Source: Aquipuribacter nitratireducens (GTDB lineage: Bacteria > Actinomycetota > Actinomycetes > Actinomycetales > JBBAYJ01). Taken from it: a stretch of DNA of 64,000 nucleotides. This document shows positions 16,956 to 26,380 of the stretch, piece after piece. Numbering within the stretch: position 1 is the stretch's first letter; the number at the start of each line of letters is the position of its first letter. The translations under genes and the position numbers were made by a program. The notes beneath the pieces were generated by a model. That model did not search any database and was not told the DNA's origin. It saw nothing but the letters and a program-made list of their open reading frames with translations. Where the stretch lies: NCBI RefSeq assembly GCF_037860835.1, contig NZ_JBBEOG010000001.1:620001-684000 (forward strand), written 5' to 3'.

Positions 16956-18179
16956 TCAGCCGCGCAGCAGGTCGAGGGCCTGGCGGGCGATCTCGCCCTC
17001 CTCGTCGGTCGGGACCACGAGAGCCGCGGCCGGGCTGCCGTCCTCGCTCAGCACCCCGACCTCACCGGGCTGCGAGGCCGCGGCGTCGTTGCGTCCCTCG
17101 TCGAGCCGCACCCCGAGCACGCCGAGGCCCCGGCAGACGTCGCGGCGCACCCGGGCGGAGTTCTCCCCGACCCCTGCGGTGAAGGCGAGCGCGTCGAGGC
17201 CGCCGAGGGCGACGGCGTAGGCGCCGACGTAGGCACGGATCCGGTAGGCGTACACCTCGAGCGCGAGACGGGCGTCGGTGTCGCCGCCGTCGGCCCGGCG
17301 CTCGACGTCGCGGAGGTCGCTGTCGCCGCACAGACCGCGCAGCCCGGACGCCGTGTTGAGCGCCGTCTCGACGGCCTCGGCGTCGAGCCCGGCGACCCGG
17401 CGCAGGTGCCCGGCCAGGGCGGGGTCGACCTCCCCGCTCCGGGTGCCCATGACGAGCCCGCCGAGCGGGGTCAGCCCCATCGACGTGTCGACGCTGCGCC
17501 CGCCGAGAACCGCGCACGCGCTCGCGCCGTTGCCGAGGTGGAGCACGACCACGCGCGAGGCCTCCGCCGGCACCCCGCGCTCGCGCGACAGCCACGCGGC
17601 GGCGGTCCGCGACACGTACGCGTGGGACGTGCCGTGAAAGCCGTAGCGGCGGACGCCGTGCTCCCGCCGCCAGTCGCCCGGCACCGCGTACGTGGCCGCA
17701 CCGGCCGGCATGTCGGCGTGGAAGGCCGTGTCGAAGACCGCGACGTGCGGGACGTCGGGGAAGCGGTCGCGCGCCGCCCGGATGCCCGCGGCGTTGACCG
17801 GGTTGTGGAGCGGCGCGAGCACCGCGAGCTCCTCGATCCGGGCGAGGACGGCGTCGTCGACGACGACCGGACCGGAGTGGTCCTCGCCGCCGTGGACGAC
17901 ACGGTGCCCGACCGCGGTGACGTCGTCGGCGGCTGGGCCGTGGGCGCGGATGGCGTCCGCGGCGACCAGCAGCGCGGCGGCGTGGTCGGGGGCGTCGACG
18001 GCCTCGCCGTCGACGGCCCGCCCGTGCGGCCCGTCGTGGCGCAGCCGGGCGCCGCCGGACCCGATCCGCTCGACGAGGCCGCCGCCGAGGCGCTGCGCCG
18101 GCGCCGTCGGGTCGTCGGAGGGCTCGAGCACGGCGTACTTCAGCGACGACGAGCCGGCGTTGACGACGAGGACGCTCAC
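16956..18179 (-). CDS. ackA: Acetate kinase
   Basis: A 407-residue acetate kinase interconverting acetate + ATP with acetyl phosphate. N-terminal VLVVNAGSSSLKYAVLE, the substrate loop VAVFDTAFHADMP, GTSHAYVSR, the ATP-site VLHLGNGASACAV and the C-terminal ALAFTAGVGENSARVRR are intact. The GTG start overlaps the stop of pta by 4 bases (18176-18179), so the two enzymes are co-translated in the order pta-ackA. Together they link acetyl-CoA and acetate. Confidence 0.96.
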   Translation of the reverse strand: MSVLVVNAGSSSLKYAVLEPSDDPTAPAQRLGGGLVERIGSGGARLRHDGPHGRAVDGEAVDAPDHAAALLVAADAIRAHGPAADDVTAVGHRVVHGGEDHSGPVVVDDAVLARIEELAVLAPLHNPVNAAGIRAARDRFPDVPHVAVFDTAFHADMPAGAATYAVPGDWRREHGVRRYGFHGTSHAYVSRTAAAWLSRERGVPAEASRVVVLHLGNGASACAVLGGRSVDTSMGLTPLGGLVMGTRSGEVDPALAGHLRRVAGLDAEAVETALNTASGLRGLCGDSDLRDVERRADGGDTDARLALEVYAYRIRAYVGAYAVALGGLDALAFTAGVGENSARVRRDVCRGLGVLGVRLDEGRNDAAASQPGEVGVLSEDGSPAAALVVPTDEEGEIARQALDLLRG

Positions 18180-20305
18180 GACGCCGCCCCCGCCGACCGC
18201 TCCGTCTCCTGCGCCTGCACGGCGGTCACCGCCACGGTCGTCGCGATGTCGTCGACCGTCGCGCCGCGGGACAGGTCGTTGACGGGGGCGTTGAGCCCCT
18301 GGAGCACGGGCCCGACGGCCGTCGCGCCCGCGGAGCGCTGGACCGCCTTGTACGTGTTGTTGCCGGTGTTGAGGTCCGGGAACACGAGGACCGTCGCGCG
18401 TCCGGCGACGGGGGAGTCGGGCAGCTTGGTCGCCGCGACCGCGGGGTCGACCGCGGCGTCGTACTGCAGCGGGCCCTCGACGAGGAGCTCCGGGCGGCGC
18501 TCCCGCACGAGGGCCGTCGCGGTGCGGACCCGGTCGACGTCCTCGCCGGAGCCGGACGTGCCCGTGGAGTACGACAGCATCGCGACGCGCGGCTCCACCC
18601 CGAACGCCTCCGCGGTGCCCGCCGAGGACACCGCGATGTCGGCGAGCTGCTCGGCGGTGGGGCTCGGCACGACCGCGCAGTCGCCGTACACGAGCACGCG
18701 GTCCGGCAGGAGCATGAAGAAGACGCTCGACACCACCGACACCCCGGGCCGGGTCCGGATGATCTCGAACGCGGGTCGGATGGTGTGCGCGGTCGTGTGG
18801 ACCGAGCCGGACACCATCCCGTCCGCCTCGCCGGCGTGGACCATGAGCGTGCCGAAGTACGACACGTCGGTGACGACGTCGTGGGCCTGCTCGGGCGTCA
18901 CCCCGCGGTGGGCGCGCAGCCGGGCGTACGTCTCCGCGTACCGGTCCCGGCGCTCGTCGTGCACGGGGTCGACGACCTCGGCCTGCTGGAGCACGGACGC
19001 GTCCACCCCGGCCGCGACCGCGGCGGCCGTCACCTCGTCGGGGTCCCCGAGGAGCACGAGGTCGGCGACCCCGCGCCGCAGCACCCGCTCGGCGGCGCGC
19101 AGCACCCGTGGCTCCGTGCCCTCCGGCAGGACGATGCGGCGGCGGTCGGCGCGCGCGCGTTCGAACAGGTCGTGGGTGAACATCACGGGCGTGACGGCCT
19201 CGCTCGGCGCGAGCGCGACGCCGTCGAGCCACGCCTCGGCGGGCACGTGCTCGGCGGCGAGCTGCAGCGCCGCCTCGATCTTCCGCTCGGACCCGGCCCG
19301 CATGCGCCCGCGGAGCCCGGCGGCGACGGTCGCGACCTCGAAGGTCGAGCCGGGGGCGACGACGACGGGCGGGCTCGGGGTGAAGCCCGCGACCAGGCGC
19401 GCCGTCACGGGGTCGGGCTCGAAGCCGCCGGTGAGGACGAGACCGGACGGGGTGGGGAAGGTGTCGGCGTGCGCGGCGGCGAGCGTGCCGACGAGGACGT
19501 CGGAGCGGTCCCCGGGCACGATGACGACCGCCTGGTCGACGAGCCGCTCGAGCATGTGCGGCAGGGTCATCGCGGCGACCATGACGTCGACGGCCGCACG
19601 GTCGAGGTCCGCCTCGTCGCCGCTCACGAGGTGCGCGCCGGTCGCGTCGGCGATCTGCCGCAGCGTCGGGGCGGCGAGGAGCGGCAGCTCGGGCACGACG
19701 GCCAGCGGCACCTCCGTCATGCCGGCCTCGCGCAGCGACGCGGTCGCCTCGTCCCGGACCGCCTCGAGCGCGTCCGGGTCGCAGCGGTTCGCGACGAGCC
19801 CGACGACGGGCAGGTGGCGGGCGCGCAGCTGGGCGAGCGCGTGGTCGGCGGCGGCGCGGACGTCGCCGGGCTCGCGCCGGCCGTCGCTGTGCCGCCCGGT
19901 GACGACCGCGACGACGGGCGCGGCGAGGTCCTGGGCGAGGTCGAGGTTGGTCGCGAGCTCGCTGGCGGCCCCGACGTCGGTGAAGTCGCTGCCGACGACG
20001 AGCACGGCGTCGTGCTCGGCGGTGAGGCGCCGGAACTGCGCGACGATGCGCGGCCGGGTGGCGTCCGGGTCGGCGTGGTGCTCGTCGTACGTCACCCCGA
20101 CGCAGTCCGCCGCGGCGGGGCGCGCGGCCTCCGGCAGGCGGCTCAGGAGGAGGTCGACGACGAAGTCCGCCTCGCCCTCGCGCGTGACCGGGCGGAACAC
20201 GGCCGGGCGGGCGACCCGGCGGGCCATGGCCTCGAACAGGGCGAGCGCGAGCGCCGACTTGCCGCTCTCCGCCTCCGTGCTCAGCAGGAACAGGGCGGTG
20301 CTCAT
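18176..20305 (-). CDS. pta: Phosphate acetyltransferase (long form with N-terminal P-loop and DRTGG domains)
   Basis: A 709-residue Pta that makes acetyl phosphate from acetyl-CoA. Residues 1-230 resemble a BioD/CobQ-type P-loop domain (LLSTEAESGKSALALAL), 230-340 a DRTGG domain, and about 375-700 the catalytic PTA_PTB domain (MFTHDLFERARADRRRIVLP, then VSSVFFMLLPDRVLVYGDCA and ATVLVFPDLNTGNN). This is the long form also found in E. coli and many actinobacteria. The ATG at 20305 is preferred over an in-frame start at 20434 because TAGCGT lies 7 bases upstream. Confidence 0.95.
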   Translation of the reverse strand: MSTALFLLSTEAESGKSALALALFEAMARRVARPAVFRPVTREGEADFVVDLLLSRLPEAARPAAADCVGVTYDEHHADPDATRPRIVAQFRRLTAEHDAVLVVGSDFTDVGAASELATNLDLAQDLAAPVVAVVTGRHSDGRREPGDVRAAADHALAQLRARHLPVVGLVANRCDPDALEAVRDEATASLREAGMTEVPLAVVPELPLLAAPTLRQIADATGAHLVSGDEADLDRAAVDVMVAAMTLPHMLERLVDQAVVIVPGDRSDVLVGTLAAAHADTFPTPSGLVLTGGFEPDPVTARLVAGFTPSPPVVVAPGSTFEVATVAAGLRGRMRAGSERKIEAALQLAAEHVPAEAWLDGVALAPSEAVTPVMFTHDLFERARADRRRIVLPEGTEPRVLRAAERVLRRGVADLVLLGDPDEVTAAAVAAGVDASVLQQAEVVDPVHDERRDRYAETYARLRAHRGVTPEQAHDVVTDVSYFGTLMVHAGEADGMVSGSVHTTAHTIRPAFEIIRTRPGVSVVSSVFFMLLPDRVLVYGDCAVVPSPTAEQLADIAVSSAGTAEAFGVEPRVAMLSYSTGTSGSGEDVDRVRTATALVRERRPELLVEGPLQYDAAVDPAVAATKLPDSPVAGRATVLVFPDLNTGNNTYKAVQRSAGATAVGPVLQGLNAPVNDLSRGATVDDIATTVAVTAVQAQETERSAGAAS

Positions 20306-20312
20306 GACGGCC

Positions 20313-20318
20313 ACGCTA
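20313..20318 (-). promoter_or_regulatory. -10 element of pta-ackA
   Basis: TAGCGT on the minus strand, ending 7 bases before the pta ATG with no ribosome binding site in between. Confidence 0.5.
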
Positions 20319-20368
20319 GTGACGGGCCCCGCTCGCGGCACGCTGTCAGCGGTCGGGACGACGCCGGA

Positions 20369-20374
20369 TAGGCT
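20369..20374 (+). promoter_or_regulatory. Possible -10 element of the acyl-CoA dehydrogenase/carboxylase operon
   Basis: TAGGCT lies 47 bases before the ATG at 20422. The resulting leader would hold the GAGGGAG ribosome binding site at 20408-20414. The upstream -35 region is not convincing. Confidence 0.35.
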
Positions 20375-20421
20375 CAGCGAGGAGCGGCCACCACCCCTCG
20401 GCCGCCCAGAGGGAGCGACCG

Positions 20422-21600
20422 ATGACGTTCGCACTGGCGGAGCACCACGAGGACCTCCGCGCAGTCGTCCGGGACTTCGCGGCGGCCGAGATCGCGCCGC
20501 ACATCGCGAAGTGGGACGAGACGCACCACTTCCCCGCCCACCTCGTCCCGCTCATGGGCGAGCTCGGGCTGTTCGGGCTCGTCGTGCCCGAGGAGCACGG
20601 CGGCGCCGGCGGGGACTTCACGAGCCTGTGCGTGGCGATCGAGGAGCTGGGCTACGTCGACCAGTCGGCGGGCATCACCCTGTCCGCAGGCGTCGGGCTC
20701 GGCATCAACCCGATCCTCACGTTCGGCACCGACGAGCAGAAGCAGCGGTGGCTGCCCGACCTCGTCGAGGGCCGCGCGCTCGCGGCGTTCGGGCTCACCG
20801 AGCCGGAGGCCGGCTCCGACGCCGGTGCCACCCGCACGAAGGCGCGCCTCGAGGACGGCGAGTGGGTCGTCGACGGCGCGAAGAGCTACATCACGAACTC
20901 CGGCACCGAGCTGACGAGCGTCGTCACCGTCACCGCCCGCACCGGCACCCGCGACGACGGCTCCGCCGAGATCAGCGCGATCACGATCCCCGCGGGCACG
21001 CCCGGGTTCACCGTCGAGCAGGCGTACCGCAAGCTCGGCTGGAACTCCTCCGACACCCACGGGCTGTCGTTCTCCGGCTGCCGGGTGCCCGAGGACCACC
21101 TCCTCGGCGAGCGGGGGGCGGGGTTCCGGCAGTTCCTCGCCATCCTCGACGACGGGCGCATCGCGATCTCCGCGCTCGCGCTCGGCTCCGCCCGCGCGTG
21201 CCTCGACCTCGCGACGGAGTACGCCCGCACCCGCGTCGCGTTCGGGGCGCCCATCGGGCGCAACCAGGGCGTGGCGTTCCCCCTCGCGGACCTCGCGACC
21301 GCCGTCGAGGCGGGTCACCTCCTGACGTACAAGGCGGCGTGGCTCAAGGACGAGCAGCGGCAGGGCCGCGCGAGCGCCGCCGAGGTCCGCGACGCCGCCG
21401 CCAAGGCGAAGCTCCACACCTCGACCGTCGCGATGGACGCCGCGCGCCTCGCCACGCAGGTGTTCGGCGGTGCCGGGTTCATGGAGGAGTACCCCGTCGC
21501 CCGCTTCTACCGCGACGCGAAGATCCTCGAGATCGGGGAGGGCACGAGCGAGGTGCAGCGCCTCGTCCTCGCCCGTGGGCTCGGCCTGCCCGTGGCATGA
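20422..21600 (+). CDS. Acyl-CoA dehydrogenase (carboxylase-linked)
   Basis: A 392-residue FAD acyl-CoA dehydrogenase. FGLTEPEAGSDAG and YITNSGTELTSVVTVTART form the flavin/substrate region, FGAPIGRNQGVAFPLADLAT the dimer-interface helix region, and ILEIGEGTSEVQRLVLARGL carries the catalytic-base Glu near residue 373. Its stop overlaps the ATG of the carboxyltransferase gene (ATGA, 21597-21600). Coupling to a carboxylase beta chain suggests a branched-chain or methyl-branched acyl-CoA degradation step, as in isovaleryl-CoA to 3-methylcrotonyl-CoA. That is inference from context only. Confidence 0.92.
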   Translation: MTFALAEHHEDLRAVVRDFAAAEIAPHIAKWDETHHFPAHLVPLMGELGLFGLVVPEEHGGAGGDFTSLCVAIEELGYVDQSAGITLSAGVGLGINPILTFGTDEQKQRWLPDLVEGRALAAFGLTEPEAGSDAGATRTKARLEDGEWVVDGAKSYITNSGTELTSVVTVTARTGTRDDGSAEISAITIPAGTPGFTVEQAYRKLGWNSSDTHGLSFSGCRVPEDHLLGERGAGFRQFLAILDDGRIAISALALGSARACLDLATEYARTRVAFGAPIGRNQGVAFPLADLATAVEAGHLLTYKAAWLKDEQRQGRASAAEVRDAAAKAKLHTSTVAMDAARLATQVFGGAGFMEEYPVARFYRDAKILEIGEGTSEVQRLVLARGLGLPVA

Positions 21601-23150
21601 CGGGCACCTCGGAGAGCACGCACCGGCCGTCGTTCACCGACTGGTTCGCCGAGGCGCAGGAGCGCACGGCGGCGCCGGACGAGAAGGGCCGGGCGCGGCT
21701 GGAGAAGGCGGGCAAGCTCGCCGTCCGCGAGCGGGTCGCGCTGCTGTGCGACGAGGGGTCCTTCGTCGAGGACGGCCGGCTCGCCAACGGCACCGCGGTG
21801 GGGCTCCCCGCCGACGGCGTCGTCACGGGCCGCGGCACGGTCGACGGCCGCCCGGTCGTCGTCGTGGCGAACGACCCGACGGTCAAGGCCGGCTCGTGGG
21901 GCGCCCGGACGGTCGAGAAGATGGTCCGCGCCACCGAGACCGCGCTCCGCGAGCAGCTCGCCATCGTGTGGCTCGTCGACTCCGCCGGGGCGCGCATCAC
22001 CGACCAGGTCGAGCTGTTCCCGGGACGCCGCGGTGCGGGGCGCATCTTCCACAACCAGGTCGCGCTGTCGGGGAAGGTCCCGCAGGTGTGCTGCCTGTTC
22101 GGGCCCTCGGCGGCCGGCGGGGCGTACGTCCCGTCCTTCTGCGATGTCGTGATCATGGTCGAGGGCAACGCGTCGATGTACCTCGGCAGCCCCCGGATGG
22201 CCGAGATGGTCGTGGGGGAGCACGTGTCGCTGGAGGAGATGGGCGGGGCGCGCATGCACTGCACGGTGTCCGGCTGCGGGGACCTGCTCGCCTCCGACGA
22301 CGCCGACGCCATCGAGCAGGCCCGGCTCTACCTGTCCTACATGCCGGCGACGTGGCGCGACGAGCCGCCGACGTACACCCCGGAGCCGCCCGTGCGACCG
22401 CTGCGGACCGGTGACGTGCCGGCGCGGGAGTCCGAGCCGTTCGACGTCCACACCGTCATCGACGGCCTCGTCGACGACGACTCGTTCTTCGAGATCAAGC
22501 CGCTCTTCGCGCCCGAGCTCGTCGTCGGGCTCGCCCGCCTCGAGGGGCGCACGGTCGGGGTCGTCGCGAACAACTCCGCCGTCAAGGGCGGGGTGCTCTT
22601 CGTCGACAGCGCCGACAAGGCGGCCCGCTTCGTCACGCTGTGCGACGCCTTCGGGATCCCGCTCGTCTACCTCGCCGACGTGCCCGGCTTCATGATCGGC
22701 AGCGAGGTCGAGCGGGCCGGCATCATCCGGCACGGCGCGAAGATGGTCGCCGCGGTGAGCGAGGCGACCGTGCCGCAGGTGAGCGTCGTCCTCCGCAAGG
22801 CGTACGGCGCCGGGCTGTACGCGATGGCGGGGCCGGGCTTCGCCCCGCACGCGTGCGTCGCCCTGCCGACCGCCGCGATCGCCGTCATGGGTCCCGAGGC
22901 GGCGGTCAACGCCGTGTACGCCAACCACATCGCCGCGATCGCGGACCCGGCCGAGCGGGAGGCGTTCGTCGCGCAGCGGCGCACGGAGTACCTGGCGGAC
23001 GTCGACCTCCGCCGGCTCGCGAGCGACCTCGTGATCGACGCGGTCGTGGAGCCGGAGCACCTGCGGGCCGACCTCGTCCGGCGCCTGGCGTACGCCGCGC
23101 GGACGCACCGGGAGTTCTCCGACCGCCGCCACGCGGTCTGGCCGGTCTGA
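21597..23150 (+). CDS. Acyl-CoA carboxylase beta subunit (carboxyltransferase), second copy
   Basis: A 517-residue carboxyltransferase that moves CO2 from biotin to an acyl-CoA. N-half motifs are WLVDSAGARITDQVELFPGRRG and CLFGPSAAGGAYVPSFCDVV; the C-half has YLADVPGFMIGSEVERAGII, KAYGAGLYAM and GPEAAVNAVYA. Its sequence differs clearly from the accD at 31.3 kb (for example FHNQVALSGKVPQVC). No dedicated alpha chain follows, so it must borrow one, possibly the biotin carboxylase at 9.6 kb. Substrate could be methylcrotonyl-CoA or another acyl-CoA. It ends 7 bases before a strong hairpin and the tandem-repeat array. Confidence 0.9.
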   Translation: MTGTSESTHRPSFTDWFAEAQERTAAPDEKGRARLEKAGKLAVRERVALLCDEGSFVEDGRLANGTAVGLPADGVVTGRGTVDGRPVVVVANDPTVKAGSWGARTVEKMVRATETALREQLAIVWLVDSAGARITDQVELFPGRRGAGRIFHNQVALSGKVPQVCCLFGPSAAGGAYVPSFCDVVIMVEGNASMYLGSPRMAEMVVGEHVSLEEMGGARMHCTVSGCGDLLASDDADAIEQARLYLSYMPATWRDEPPTYTPEPPVRPLRTGDVPARESEPFDVHTVIDGLVDDDSFFEIKPLFAPELVVGLARLEGRTVGVVANNSAVKGGVLFVDSADKAARFVTLCDAFGIPLVYLADVPGFMIGSEVERAGIIRHGAKMVAAVSEATVPQVSVVLRKAYGAGLYAMAGPGFAPHACVALPTAAIAVMGPEAAVNAVYANHIAAIADPAEREAFVAQRRTEYLADVDLRRLASDLVIDAVVEPEHLRADLVRRLAYAARTHREFSDRRHAVWPV

Positions 23151-23156
23151 GGACGG

Positions 23157-23193
23157 GCGTCCACAACCCCGGCGGGGCAGGGGTTGTGGACGC
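23157..23193. terminator. 14-bp stem hairpin after the carboxyltransferase gene
   Basis: GCGTCCACAACCCC (23157-23170) and GGGGTTGTGGACGC (23180-23193) are perfectly complementary with a 9-base loop (GGCGGGGCA). It starts 6 bases after the stop at 23150 and is the strongest hairpin in the window. The right arm is part of the first 52-bp repeat and recurs in every later copy. Confidence 0.65.
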
Positions 23194-23514
23194 GACACGC
23201 CGCGCGAGGGCGCTCCGATCGCTGCGGGGCAGGGGTTGTGGACGCGACACGCCGCGCGAGGGCGCTCCGATCGCTGCGGGGCAGGGGTTGTGGACGCGAC
23301 ACGCCGCGCGAGGGCGCTCCGATCGCTGCGGGGCAGGGGTTGTGGACGCGACACGCCGCGCGAGGGCGCTCCGATCGCTGCGGGGCAGGGGTTGTGGACG
23401 CGACACGCCGCGCGAGGGCGCTCCGATCGCTGCGGGGCAGGGGTTGTGGACGCGACACGCCCCGCGAGGGCGCTCCGATCGCTGCGGGGCAGGGGTTGTG
23501 GACGCGACACGCCC
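23174..23514. repeat. Tandem array of 52-bp direct repeats (six full copies plus a partial)
   Basis: Full copies start at 23174, 23226, 23278, 23330, 23382 and 23434; a partial seventh starts at 23486 and diverges after about 30 bases. Copies 1-5 are identical. Copy 6 has GCCCCGCGAGG where the others have GCCGCGCGAGG. Each unit begins GGGGCAGGGGTTGTGGACGC and ends GCGCTCCGATCGCTGC, with no spacers. The array fills most of the 385-base gap between the carboxyltransferase gene and the chemoreceptor gene. No unit contains a stop codon in any frame, so all six frames are open across it, which I read as a GC-content effect and not as coding. Function unknown. Confidence 0.95.
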
Positions 23515-23535
23515 CGCCCCGCCGCGGCGTCGAGG

Positions 23536-25665
23536 TCAGCGGCGCCCGTCGACGATGGTCGCGAGGTCGTCCGAGGTCGTCGTCATCGCCCGGGCGGCCC
23601 GTGCGACGTCGTCGGAGACGCTCGTCGTGCGGGCCGCGCGCTCGGCGACCGCGTCCACCTCGGCGGCGATGCGGTCGGACGCCCGCGCGATCCGCGCCGC
23701 CGCCTCGGCGACGTGCGCCATCGCGGTCGACTGCTCGGCGAGCGCGGCGTCCACGTGCGACTGGCTGCGCACCAGCTCGTGGGTGCCCTCCGCCTGGTGC
23801 TGCGTGGCCCGGGCCACCAGCTCCTGCAGCTCCCGGATGCGGGCGACGGTCGTGACGATCTGGGCCATCGCGGCCTTCGCCTGGTCGGTCTCGGTGCGCA
23901 TCGCCTCGACCGAGGCCCGGACCTGCTGGCTGACCGTGTCGGACTGGTCGGCGAGCTGCTTGACGTCGGTCGCGACGACGGCGAAGCCCCGGCCCGCCTC
24001 ACCGGCCCGCGCCGCCTCGATGCCCGCGTTGAGCGCGAGGAGCTTCGTCTGCGCGGCGATGCCGATGATGGCGCCGACGCTGGCGGCGACCTGCTCGCCC
24101 GCCTCGTCGAGCCGCGCGACGACCGCGGTCGTCGCACCCGCCGCCGTCCCCGCCTGGTCGGCGATGGCGCTGACCTCCACGGCGGCGCGCCGGACCTGCT
24201 CGACGTCGCCGGACAGCCGCTCGACGACCTCCGCGAGCGGCTCCCGGGTGCGGGAGATCTCGACGTTGGCGGTCGTCAGCTCCTCGAGCGCCGCCGCGGT
24301 CGACTCCGCGTCGCTGCGGACCTCGGCCGCCGACGACGACACCGTCCGCGCACTGTCCGCCGTGCCGCGCGCGGCGACGGCGAGGGCCTCGCTGGCCCCG
24401 GTGAGCCCGCCGTCGCCGTCGCCACCGCGGGCGATCTCTGCGACCGCGCGGGCGGCGGCCGCGACGGGCGCGGTCGCCCGCCGGGCGAGCCGGGCGCCCA
24501 CCCCGACGGCGACGAGGACCGCGACGAGGGCAGCCACGGCGATCGCGACGAAGGTCTGGCGCTCGACGGCGTCGAGGCGCTCGGCGGTGGCGGCGAAGTC
24601 GTCGTGGGCGACGACGCTCACGAGCGCCCAGTCCCACGGCTGGTAGTAGGCGAAGCCGGCGGTGACGACCCGCGGCGCACCGCCGTCCTCCAGCGGGGCG
24701 AGCGTGAGGGTCCGGGTGCCGGTGGCGCCCGGCTCGAGCTCGACGGCCTCCGCGAGGACCCCGGTGAGCCACGGTGCACCGTCGGCGTCGAGCTCGGCCT
24801 CCACGGCGGAGGTGCCGACGAGGGCCGGGTCGGCGGCGACGTCGTACACGCCCGCCCGGGTGCCCGCCGTCCCGACGACGAATGTCCTGCCCGCCTCGCC
24901 GAGCGCCGCTGCGGTGACCGCCTCCGCGAGCTCCGGCACGGCCTGCTGCTGGATGCCGACGTACAGGGCGCCGGTGACCTCACCGGACTCGTCGAGCAGC
25001 GGCTGGTACGCGCTCTCGAACCACGCGTTCACGACGAAGGCGTTGCCGAGGTAGGTGTCGCCCGCGAGGAGCGAGGCGACGACGGCGTTGGGCGTGCCGT
25101 CCGGGCCCGTGGCGGGGATGTACGTGCCGATGGCGCGGTCCCCGTCGACGGTGCGGACGGTCGTCGCGACCCGGAGCATGTCGCCCTCGTCGTTCATGCG
25201 CTGGAACAGGGTGACGGTCGCGCCCGTGAGGTCCGCGACGTCGTCGAGCAGAGGCACCCGCACCTCGGTGGAGCGCTCGGGCTCCAGCCACGTACCCCCG
25301 AGGAGGACCTGCGGCAGCTCGACCGGCGTCGCCTCCTTCGTCAGCTGGTCGACCGCGTCCCACGACACCGTGTCGTCGCCGGGGCCCGTCCCGCCGCGTC
25401 GCTGCAGCTGGTCGCTCGCGACCCGCAGGGCGGTCTGCACCTCGCCGCTCGTCTTCGACCCGACGGCGTTGACCGTCCCGAACAGCGCCTCGGCGCTCGC
25501 GGCGGCGCGTTCCCGGATGAACGCCTCGCTCTCCTCGTGGGCGACGGCGCCGGCGCGGGCCGACTGGACGACGGTGACGGAGGCGACGGCCCCGGTGGCG
25601 ACGGTGACGGCGACGAGGCACACGACGACCACGCGGGCGCGCAGCGACAGGGGAGGGCGCGGCAT
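23536..25665 (-). CDS. Methyl-accepting chemotaxis-type receptor with extracytoplasmic sensor
   Basis: A 709-residue transducer. Membrane segment 1 is at 9-30 ([19 protein letters not shown]). An extracytoplasmic sensor of about 335 residues (Cache-like, with [15 protein letters not shown] and [20 protein letters not shown]) follows. Membrane segment 2 is at about 370-392. The cytoplasmic signalling domain (400-709) has the conserved hairpin tip [20 protein letters not shown] near 535 and [18 protein letters not shown] canonical HAMP domain is not obvious. No CheA, CheW or flagellar genes are nearby, so it is an orphan in this window. It lies downstream of maf on the same strand. Confidence 0.88.
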   Translation of the reverse strand: MPRPPLSLRARVVVVCLVAVTVATGAVASVTVVQSARAGAVAHEESEAFIRERAAASAEALFGTVNAVGSKTSGEVQTALRVASDQLQRRGGTGPGDDTVSWDAVDQLTKEATPVELPQVLLGGTWLEPERSTEVRVPLLDDVADLTGATVTLFQRMNDEGDMLRVATTVRTVDGDRAIGTYIPATGPDGTPNAVVASLLAGDTYLGNAFVVNAWFESAYQPLLDESGEVTGALYVGIQQQAVPELAEAVTAAALGEAGRTFVVGTAGTRAGVYDVAADPALVGTSAVEAELDADGAPWLTGVLAEAVELEPGATGTRTLTLAPLEDGGAPRVVTAGFAYYQPWDWALVSVVAHDDFAATAERLDAVERQTFVAIAVAALVAVLVAVGVGARLARRATAPVAAAARAVAEIARGGDGDGGLTGASEALAVAARGTADSARTVSSSAAEVRSDAESTAAALEELTTANVEISRTREPLAEVVERLSGDVEQVRRAAVEVSAIADQAGTAAGATTAVVARLDEAGEQVAASVGAIIGIAAQTKLLALNAGIEAARAGEAGRGFAVVATDVKQLADQSDTVSQQVRASVEAMRTETDQAKAAMAQIVTTVARIRELQELVARATQHQAEGTHELVRSQSHVDAALAEQSTAMAHVAEAAARIARASDRIAAEVDAVAERAARTTSVSDDVARAARAMTTTSDDLATIVDGRR

Positions 25666-25687
25666 GGCACACGGATCGGCCGCGCGG

Positions 25688-25707
25688 CCCGGGACCTTAG
25701 TCCCGGG
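25688..25707 (-). terminator. Hairpin overlapping the maf stop codon
   Basis: CCCGGGAC (25688-25695)/GTCCCGGG (25700-25707) is a perfect 8-bp stem with a 4-base loop holding part of the maf stop codon. It could end or attenuate the long accD-to-maf transcript before the chemoreceptor gene. Confidence 0.45.
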
Positions 25708-26380
25708 TGCCGGCCGGCCCCGCCGCGGCCCACAGCGCGTGCCAGGGCAGCCCGGCCTGCCCGACGAGGCGACGCAGCGTCGGCAGCCCGATGCCGACGA
25801 CGGCGTGCGGGTCGCCGTCGACACCCTCGACGAACGCCCCGCCGAGACCGTCGATGGTGAACGCGCCCGCCACCTCCAGCGGCTCCCCGGTCGCGACGTA
25901 GGCGTCGACCTCGTCGTCGGCCAGGTCGGCGAAGCGGACGACGGTGCTCGCGAGCTCCCCGACCGAGGCGCCGGACCCGCCGTCGTCCGGGTCGCGGAGG
26001 TCGACGAGCCAGTGCCCGGTCCGCAGCACGCCGGTCCGACCGCGCATGGCCCGCCAGCGCTCGCGGGCGACCTCCGCCGTGCCCGGCTTGCCGAACGGCA
26101 GCCCGTCGAGGTCGAGGACGGAGTCGCACCCGACGACGAGGACGCCCGTCCCACCGTCGACGCCCTCGCCGTCGACGCCGTCCGCGACGAGGACGCTCGC
26201 GACGGCCTCCGCCTTCGCCCGGGCAAGGAGGAGCGCCACGTCGGCGGGGTCGTCGACGCCGTAGGCCGCGACGACGGCGTCCTCGTCGACGCCGCTCACC
26301 CGCACGAGCGGGTCCACCCCGGCCGAGCGGAGCGTCGCGAGCCGGGCGGGCGAGCGCGACGCGAGGACGAGCCGCGTCAC
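25697..26380 (-). CDS. maf: Maf family nucleotide pyrophosphatase
   Basis: A 227-residue Maf/HAM1-like protein that hydrolyses non-canonical or specific NTPs to NMPs. The N-terminal [19 protein letters not shown] and the [18 protein letters not shown] segment, with the catalytic Asp region, are present. The C-half contains [30 protein letters not shown]. It has a glycine-rich insertion ([13 protein letters not shown]) near residue 85. The GTG start overlaps the DUF885 stop by 4 bases. Maf downstream of accD-accE is a conserved actinobacterial arrangement. Confidence 0.93.
   Translation of the reverse strand: MTRLVLASRSPARLATLRSAGVDPLVRVSGVDEDAVVAAYGVDDPADVALLLARAKAEAVASVLVADGVDGEGVDGGTGVLVVGCDSVLDLDGLPFGKPGTAEVARERWRAMRGRTGVLRTGHWLVDLRDPDDGGSGASVGELASTVVRFADLADDEVDAYVATGEPLEVAGAFTIDGLGGAFVEGVDGDPHAVVGIGLPTLRRLVGQAGLPWHALWAAAGPAGTRD

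Noticed and set aside
23174-23514. Tandem array as a CRISPR or a repetitive protein gene
   Set aside because: The units are contiguous with no unique spacers, so it is not CRISPR. All six frames are open because the unit has no stop triplet on either strand. The unit length is not a multiple of three, and the readings have no ribosome binding site or family similarity.
23174-23514. Array as clustered DnaA boxes or a replication origin
   Set aside because: TTGTGGAC resembles part of the reversed DnaA box TTGTCCACA, but each unit matches only about 7 of 9 positions, there is no AT-rich stretch, and dnaA/dnaN are absent.
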